DNA of 27,484 bases from Christensenella sp. UBA5327 (GTDB lineage Bacteria; Bacillota; Clostridia; Christensenellales; Aristaeellaceae): contig DHQX01000007.1 of the NCBI GenBank assembly GCA_002411105.1, positions 335 through 27,818 on the forward strand, read 5' to 3'. The notes beneath the pieces are model-generated. The model was not told the DNA's origin. It worked only from the letters and a program-made list of their open reading frames with translations, and made no database searches. Within the stretch, counting starts at the first letter, position 1. Each line of letters opens with the position of its first letter. The position numbers were made by a program, and so were the translations under genes. Of this stretch, positions 22,758-27,484 are shown piece by piece.

Positions 22758-22771
22758 TATGTCCTGACATA
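22758..22771. promoter_or_regulatory. Palindrome upstream of the CoA-transferase gene
   Basis: TATGTC-CT-GACATA has perfect 6-bp arms around a 2-bp centre and lies 17 bp upstream of the start codon, beside an AT-rich AATAATA stretch that could be a -10. It might be a regulator site, for example for the TetR protein at 19119-19712; no second copy was found near the tetR start. Confidence 0.35.
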
Positions 22772-22825
22772 TTATTCTTGCTTGTGCCATCCCTGGCCTC
22801 ATGCGGCCGGAGCTGACATGGGGGA

Positions 22826-22843
22826 GGGCGCCCGGAGGCGCCC
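22826..22843 (-). promoter_or_regulatory. Strong intercistronic stem-loop after livK
   Basis: GGGCGCC-CGGA-GGCGCCC forms a perfect 7-bp GC stem (loop TCCG on the transcribed minus strand), 20 bp after the livK stop. No T-run follows, so it is probably an mRNA-stabilising or partial processing element protecting livK message and not a full terminator. Confidence 0.5.
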
Positions 22844-22862
22844 CCCTTGAAGCTGGCGAGGA

Positions 22863-24218
22863 TTATTCGCCCAGCAAATCGCCAATGGACTTCATACCGT
22901 CAACCGTCACAAAGGCCAGGGTGGGGTCGGTGTAGCCCTTAACATACTTGGCAAAAGCCATGCCGTCAAGGCCGATGCGCTGCCCGGCGGAGTAGTCAAC
23001 GCCGCCGGAAATCGGCACGTTGATGCGCTCGGATTCCATGGCCTCCAGGAAAGCTTCCCGGGTGACTTCCTTATCGGCCAGGCGGTTGATGCCCTCCATG
23101 AACACGTTGACCGCGATGAAGGAGGACATGGAGTAGGCGGAGACGCTGTAAGCGTTGAAATCATCCTGGGAGATGTAGCCTTTCTCAAGGCCCCAGCGCA
23201 GCACTTCGGCAAACTGCTTGATGTCGTTTGCCTGGCGCTCGGTCTGGGCTTCCGGATCGATCACCACCCAGGCGCCGCCGTAGATGTCGCTGGTGTCCTT
23301 TTCATTGGCCAGATCGGTGGGGATGTTGCTGGGGGCGATGTTCACGTAGGACACGATGCTGGGGATGCCGCGGGTGGCGGGGTTGGACTGCATGGCGGTG
23401 TAGATGGGGTTGAAGTAGGCCTGAAGCCCACCGATGATGACCACATCAGCGCCTTCCAGCTGGGCAACCTGGCTGGTGAGCTCGTCTGCCACCTGGGAGT
23501 TGACCTTCACATACACCACCTCGGGGCGCTTGTCCTTGGGGATCAGGTCAAACTGCAGCTTCACACCGGATTCAATCTGGGTGCCGGAGTCATCAGCGGA
23601 GAAGATGACGCCCACTTTTTTGACGGCCTCAACGCCGCTGTCCTTGATGCCGGGCATATTCATGGCGCGCAGCAGCATGATGCGGCCTTCGGTGATGTAG
23701 ATGGGCTGCACGGGGAAGGTGTAGCGCTGGTTGCCTTCGGCAGGGAGGTAATACTGAAGCGCAGAGCCGGTGCCCCAATACACGGAGGGGATGCCTTCTT
23801 CCACGATGTACTCCTGGGAGGAGGCGATGTTCCAGGTGCCCAGGTTGCCAACCAGCGCAAAGACCTTGTCATCCTCCACCAGTTTTTGCATGTAGATCAG
23901 GCCCTGGGCGCCGTCGGTGCCGTCGTCATAGGCGGTGTGGTCCAGGTAATAGCCCAGGCCGTCAGCGCCCTTGACGATGCCGCCCATCGCCTCGTTGATG
24001 TAGCGGACAAAGAGCTTGTAGAACTGGCTGTAGGGCACGCCTACGCCGGCAACGGCACCGGTTTCGCACATAACCGAACCGATCTTGATGGTGCCCTTGT
24101 ACTTCACGCCTTCTTTTTCCAGGGGTTTGGTGTCCACGCCGGTTTCTGCCAGGGCGCTGATGGCGACCACCGACAGGAGCATGGCGAGAACCAGAGCCAG
24201 GGATAGAATTTTCTTCAT
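22863..24218 (-). CDS. livK: Branched-chain-amino-acid-type ABC transporter substrate-binding protein
   Basis: An exported binding protein of 451 residues with a type-I periplasmic-binding fold (Peripla_BP_6/LivK-like). The signal peptide is residues 1-24 (MKKILSLALVLAMLLSVVAISALA) with an AxA cleavage site and no lipobox cysteine. The mature domain has IKIGSVMCETGAVAGVGVPYSQFYKLFVRYINEAMGG, a typical family opening, then ALVGNLGTWNIASSQEYIVEEGIPSVYWGTGSA and GADVVIIGG. ATG 24218 follows AAAAGGAGA; the upstream frame extension contains that site and is discarded. Ligands in this family range from branched-chain amino acids to amides, urea and aromatic acids. The neighbouring CoA-transferase hints at an organic acid. 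Confidence 0.93.
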   Translation of the reverse strand: MKKILSLALVLAMLLSVVAISALAETGVDTKPLEKEGVKYKGTIKIGSVMCETGAVAGVGVPYSQFYKLFVRYINEAMGGIVKGADGLGYYLDHTAYDDGTDGAQGLIYMQKLVEDDKVFALVGNLGTWNIASSQEYIVEEGIPSVYWGTGSALQYYLPAEGNQRYTFPVQPIYITEGRIMLLRAMNMPGIKDSGVEAVKKVGVIFSADDSGTQIESGVKLQFDLIPKDKRPEVVYVKVNSQVADELTSQVAQLEGADVVIIGGLQAYFNPIYTAMQSNPATRGIPSIVSYVNIAPSNIPTDLANEKDTSDIYGGAWVVIDPEAQTERQANDIKQFAEVLRWGLEKGYISQDDFNAYSVSAYSMSSFIAVNVFMEGINRLADKEVTREAFLEAMESERINVPISGGVDYSAGQRIGLDGMAFAKYVKGYTDPTLAFVTVDGMKSIGDLLGE

Positions 24219-24258
24219 GGTAACTCTCCTTTTTTGGTTTCCTTTGTTTTTTATCAAA

Positions 24259-24272
24259 CGCGGTCTTCCGCG
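24259..24272 (-). promoter_or_regulatory. Short stem-loop between livF and livK
   Basis: CGCGG-TCTT-CCGCG, a perfect 5-bp GC stem; on the transcribed strand TTTGAT follows. It lies in the 69-bp gap between livF and livK. It may uncouple livK expression from upstream genes; evidence is slight. Confidence 0.3.
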
Positions 24273-24287
24273 CTCAATGCGGTTATA

Positions 24288-25031
24288 TCAGGCCTTCTGG
24301 CCGCCCAGGTAGGCCTCCACCAGGGTTTCGTTGTGGATGAGCTCATCCGCCGGGCCCTGCATGGACACATGCCCCAGCTCAAGCACATAGGCATAGTCGG
24401 CGATTTTCAGGGTCTGGAAGGCGTTTTGCTCCACGATCAGGATGGTGTTGCCCGCCTTTTTCAGCTGCTGGATGATGGCGAAAATATCCCGGATAATCAG
24501 CGGCGCCAAGCCCAGGCTGGGCTCGTCCAGCAGCAGCACCTGGGGGGAGGCCATCAGCGCGCGGCCGATGGCCAGCATCTGCTGTTCGCCGCCAGAGAGG
24601 GTGTTGGCCTGCTGCTTGCGGCGCTCCTTGAGGATGGGGAAAAGGCTGTACACCTTGTCGAAATTCTCCCGGGTCTGCTGATCCTTGCTTTTTCCTGGCT
24701 GGTTTTTCAGGCCGTAGGTGCCCACCAGCAGGTTTTCCTCGGTGGTCAGCCCCTGGAGAATCAGCCGCCCCTCCGGGGACTGGATGACCCCCAGCTCAGC
24801 GATTTTATAGGGGTACATGCCCAGCAGCTCTTTGCCGCCGCCCAGCACAATGCTGCCTGATCTGGCTTTGACAACGCCTGAGATGGTCCTGAGCAGGGTG
24901 GACTTGCCAGCGCCGTTGGCGCCCAGAATGGCCACGATGCTGCCCTCTTGGACCGCAAGGCTCACGTCCTTGAGCGCCTCAATCGCGCCATAGGTCACGG
25001 TCAGGTTTTTGATTTCAAGCATGTTGGCCAT
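24288..25031 (-). CDS. livF: Branched-chain-amino-acid-type ABC transporter ATPase (LivF)
   Basis: One of two ATPases of the importer, 247 residues. Walker A GANGAGKST (about 37-45), GVIQSPEGRLILQGLTTEENLLVG (Q-loop region, typical LivF), signature LSGGEQQMLAIGRALM, Walker B VLLLDEPSLGLAP, and switch region IVEQNAFQTLKIADYAYVLELG. All catalytic motifs are intact and length is normal, unlike its partner LivG, which carries a long extension. The start overlaps the livG stop as TAATG. ATG 25022 (MLEIKNLTV) is an alternative start. Confidence 0.96.
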   Translation of the reverse strand: MANMLEIKNLTVTYGAIEALKDVSLAVQEGSIVAILGANGAGKSTLLRTISGVVKARSGSIVLGGGKELLGMYPYKIAELGVIQSPEGRLILQGLTTEENLLVGTYGLKNQPGKSKDQQTRENFDKVYSLFPILKERRKQQANTLSGGEQQMLAIGRALMASPQVLLLDEPSLGLAPLIIRDIFAIIQQLKKAGNTILIVEQNAFQTLKIADYAYVLELGHVSMQGPADELIHNETLVEAYLGGQKA

Positions 25032-26539
25032 TACACCGCCTCCAGTTCGCCTTGGTCGTTGGTGCCCAGGTAGGCTTCCTGCACCAGCTTGTCATTTTGG
25101 ATGTCAGCCGGTGTGCCATAGGCCAGTTTCTTGCCAAAGGAGATGGCGCAGATGTGGTCGCACAGGTCCATCACCAGGCCCATGTTGTGCTCCACCAGGA
25201 AGATGGTGGCGTGATAGTCCTGCTGGATGCGGCGGATGAGCTGGGTCAGCTCAATGGTCTCCTGGTCGTTCAGGCCGGCGGCCGGCTCATCCAGGATGAT
25301 GAGGTTGGCCCCCGCCATGAGCGTCCTGGCCAGTTCAATGCGCTTGAGCACCCCGTAGGGCTGCCCCACCGGCGGGTAATCCTTAAGCGCTGTCAGCCCG
25401 CAGTAGTCCAGCACCTGCAAGGCCCGGTGCCTGATGACCTGCTCCTCCTCCCGCACCCGGCGGGTGTTGAACATCTGGCTGAACAGGCTGCTGCGGAACT
25501 GCTTGTGTGCCGCGATCAGCAGGTTTTCAAGGATGGACAGCTCCGCGATGACCTCCACATTCTGGAAGGTGCGCACGATGCCCTTTGAGATGATGTCATG
25601 CACCTGGTAGTTGTTGAGCCGGAGCACATTGCCCTCCCGGGTGCGGTAGAGGATGTTGCCGCTGGTGGGTTTGTAAAACTGGGTGATGCAGTTGAACACC
25701 GTGGTTTTTCCGGCGCCGTTGGGGCCGATGAGGCCGAAGATCTCGCCCTTGCGCACATCAAAGCTCAGATCGTCCACGGCTTTAAGCCCGCCAAAGGTCA
25801 TGCTCAGCCCGTCCAGGCGCAGCACCACGTCCTCTGGCAGCTGATGCTGGGCGTGGCTGTCGCTAATCAGCAGGGCGGCCTGCTTTTTCTTGAGCAGGGC
25901 AGCCTGCTTGGCGGCTTTGGCCTTCTGCCTTGCCGCAAAGGCGTCAAGCTGCTGACGGTCCTTTTCTTCCATCTGGCGGCCCAATAGGCTCAGGCTCTCT
26001 TCCTTGTGGGCCAGGGCTTTTTGGTAGGCTGCCAGGGCTGCCTCCTGCTGCGCCCCCTTCAGGCGGGTGGTGCGGGCTTCTTCCTCCAGGCGGCGGGCCA
26101 GGGCCTCCTGCTCGGCTTTTTGCTGGTTCAGGAAGGCATCGAGCGTCTCCTGGGACGCCTGGCTTAAAGCCTTTCCAGGCAGCAGGCGGCCCTCCTGATC
26201 CAGCAGCCCTTCTTTACGGCGCAGATCCTGGCGCAGCTTTCGGAAGGCCAGGCGCTGCTTGTTGACAAGCGGCGGGAGGAGGCTGCCCAGCTTTTCCTGG
26301 GCGACGGCCTGGGGCTCTGCCAGCGCCAGCTCTTGGGGATACAGAGCCTTTTTGAGCTGCTGATCCCGCTTCAACAGGGCGCGCTCGCGCTTTGCTTGAA
26401 GCTGTTTTTCCTTCAGCGTCACCAGCTCCTGGCTCATGCGGATGCTGTTTTCCAGCTTCTCGATCTCGCCAAAAAGCCTGCGGCGCTGCTTTGCGCCCTT
26501 GGGGTCGCCGAAATACCGGGTGTCAGTCGTCTTCGCCAT
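25031..26539 (-). CDS. livG: LivG-type ABC ATPase with a long N-terminal coiled-coil extension
   Basis: 502 residues, about twice the usual 250-260 for LivG. Residues 1-235 are rich in Lys, Arg, Glu, Gln and Ala with heptad-like runs (RRRLFGEIEKLENSIRM, LARRLEEEARTTRLK, DAFAARQKAKAAKQAALLKKKQ) and no recognised domain; long alpha-helical coiled coil is likely. Residues about 238-502 are a full LivG ATPase: LSMTFGGLKAVDDLSF, Walker A GPNGAGKTT (272-280), GIVRTFQNVEVI (Q-loop), the LivG-style signature PYGVLKRIELARTL, Walker B LIILDEPAAGLND, and the switch LVEHNMGLVMDLC. ATG 26539 overlaps the livM end by 17 bases. An internal start is possible, since Met35 and Met190 are in frame, but the extension reads as real coding sequence without stops. 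Confidence 0.93.
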   Translation of the reverse strand: MAKTTDTRYFGDPKGAKQRRRLFGEIEKLENSIRMSQELVTLKEKQLQAKRERALLKRDQQLKKALYPQELALAEPQAVAQEKLGSLLPPLVNKQRLAFRKLRQDLRRKEGLLDQEGRLLPGKALSQASQETLDAFLNQQKAEQEALARRLEEEARTTRLKGAQQEAALAAYQKALAHKEESLSLLGRQMEEKDRQQLDAFAARQKAKAAKQAALLKKKQAALLISDSHAQHQLPEDVVLRLDGLSMTFGGLKAVDDLSFDVRKGEIFGLIGPNGAGKTTVFNCITQFYKPTSGNILYRTREGNVLRLNNYQVHDIISKGIVRTFQNVEVIAELSILENLLIAAHKQFRSSLFSQMFNTRRVREEEQVIRHRALQVLDYCGLTALKDYPPVGQPYGVLKRIELARTLMAGANLIILDEPAAGLNDQETIELTQLIRRIQQDYHATIFLVEHNMGLVMDLCDHICAISFGKKLAYGTPADIQNDKLVQEAYLGTNDQGELEAV

Positions 26540-27484
26540 AAGCCAATAACCGCCTCTTTGTCAGCAAGTTCAGGAAGAAAGCCTTGATGTTGCGGGCCAG
26601 TTGCACCAGGCCCCCCGGATAGAACATGACCACCAGGATGATGATCAGCCCAATGGTCACGTTGATGACCCAGGGATTCTCCCGGAAAAAGGTGATGTCC
26701 TGAAGGAAAATGGGGGTGATGCCAAACACGATGAAGCTGCCCAGGAAGGTGCCGATGAGGTTGCGGGAGCCGCCAATCAATACAGCCGCCAGGATGTTCA
26801 GGGAGAACAGGATGGTGTAGTTTTGCGGGGCCGAGTAGCGCAGGTAGCTCATGAACAGCACCCCGCCCAGCCCGGCGTAGGCGGTGGAGAGCAGGAAGGC
26901 CAGCAGCCTGTACTTCAGCAGGCTGATGCCCATGGCCTGGGCGGCAGAGCTGGAGTTTTTCATGGCCAGCATGGCCCGCCCGGTGCTGGACTTGCCCAGG
27001 TTGTGGGTGAGCATCATCAGCCCCACCGTGATCAGCACCAGAAGGATGAAAAAGGCACGCTGGGAATCCTGGCGGGACATGCCAAGCATCGTCTGGAAGA
27101 TGGGGAACTTGGAGATGTTGGCGCCGTTGGGACCGTTGGTGAAGTCCAGCCAGTTTTGGAAGAGCTGGTAAAAAATCTCGCTGAGGCCCAGCGTGACAAT
27201 CGCCAGGAAGATGCCCTCAATGCGCAGGCTGATAAAGCCCACAATAGCCCCCAGGGCCAGGGAAATCAGCAACGTCGCCAGGATGACCGCCAGATAAGGC
27301 ACCCCCGGCAGGTTTCTCAGGGCAAAGGAGGTGATGTAGGCTCCCAGGCCCACAAACCCCGCCGTGCCCAGGCTGGCCAGCCCCGCATAGCCCAGCAGAT
27401 AGGTGAAGCCATAGCCCACAATCGCATAGATCATGACGGTGGCAAAGCCGTTGAGCATGGAGGATTTGGGCCAGGCGCCGTCGG
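26523..27484 (-). CDS. livM: Branched-chain-amino-acid-type ABC permease (LivM), 5' end outside window
   Basis: An inner-membrane permease of the importer. Multiple hydrophobic segments and the LivM hallmark GYGFTYLLGYAGLASLGTAGFVGLGAYITSFAL, then RIEGIFLAIVTLGLSEIFYQL, GRAMLAMKNSSSAAQAMGISLLKYRLLAFLLSTAYAGLGGVLF (the ATPase-contact loop region) and VLIGGSRNLIGTFLGSFIVFGI. The frame is open to the right edge. ATG 27458 is the first Met seen, but it lacks a ribosome binding site and would omit the usual first membrane helix, so I treat the gene as cut by the window. The livH partner is presumably further upstream. Confidence 0.93.
   Translation of the reverse strand, partial: DGAWPKSSMLNGFATVMIYAIVGYGFTYLLGYAGLASLGTAGFVGLGAYITSFALRNLPGVPYLAVILATLLISLALGAIVGFISLRIEGIFLAIVTLGLSEIFYQLFQNWLDFTNGPNGANISKFPIFQTMLGMSRQDSQRAFFILLVLITVGLMMLTHNLGKSSTGRAMLAMKNSSSAAQAMGISLLKYRLLAFLLSTAYAGLGGVLFMSYLRYSAPQNYTILFSLNILAAVLIGGSRNLIGTFLGSFIVFGITPIFLQDITFFRENPWVINVTIGLIIILVVMFYPGGLVQLARNIKAFFLNLLTKRRLLAYGEDD

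Noticed and set aside
27456..27458. ATG at 27458 as the true livM start
   Set aside because: The bases before it are AATCCTCC, with no Shine-Dalgarno match; the frame stays open to the window edge, and LivM proteins normally have further N-terminal sequence.
26543..27484. Possible mobile-element or horizontally acquired origin of the liv cassette
   Set aside because: No transposase, integrase, terminal repeats or tRNA boundary is visible, and base composition looks like the rest of the window.

Overview
The window looks like a GC-rich chromosome segment from an anaerobic member of the Clostridia (Bacillota). The reasons are strong AGGAGG ribosome binding sites, occasional TTG starts, a bifurcating Nfn transhydrogenase pair, AsnA-type asparagine synthetase, a DUF3784 membrane protein, a DUF438/hemerythrin/PAS protein, Feo iron uptake under a DtxR-type regulator, and ABC uptake systems with exported binding proteins. 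I saw no rRNA, tRNA, CRISPR array, insertion sequence or prophage gene. Genus cannot be told from sequence alone.

Layout. (1) 1-1.8 kb, minus strand: ferrous iron uptake, two small FeoA proteins then FeoB, which runs off the left edge. (2) 1.9-4.7 kb, plus strand: DtxR-family regulator, uvrB and a DUF3784 membrane protein, tightly spaced and divergent from feo. (3) 4.7-10.75 kb, plus strand: a complete family-5 (dipeptide/oligopeptide/nickel type) ABC importer: binding protein, two permeases, two ATPases. The binding protein has its two sequence halves in swapped order, a circular permutation, and is the most unusual gene here. (4) 10.9-13.2 kb, plus strand: DUF438-hemerythrin-PAS protein and asnA. 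(5) 13.3-17.9 kb, minus strand: murA, a small J-domain/TPR protein, a YgjP-type metallopeptidase, nfnA and nfnB. (6) 18.0-27.5 kb, minus strand: a possible long transcription unit read from the right edge: livM, livG (with a 235-residue coiled-coil extension), livF, livK, a CoA-transferase, two tandem alpha/beta hydrolases, a TetR regulator, a DUF488 protein and a uracil-DNA-glycosylase-like protein.

How it works together. An inverted repeat of form GTTAG-N6-CTAAC occurs before feoB, before the first feoA, inside the feo promoter between feo and the regulator gene, and again just before the hemerythrin gene 9 kb away. I infer a small iron regulon controlled by the adjacent DtxR protein, whose metal site has the Cys-x-x-Glu-His pattern of iron-sensing DtxR/IdeR rather than that of manganese-sensing MntR. 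The right-hand cassette combines branched-chain-amino-acid-type uptake with CoA activation and hydrolases under TetR control, which suggests import and CoA-dependent use of an unidentified organic acid, ester or lactone.

Limits: all calls come from reading sequence and translated motifs; no database search or structure prediction was run. Promoters and operators are pattern matches.
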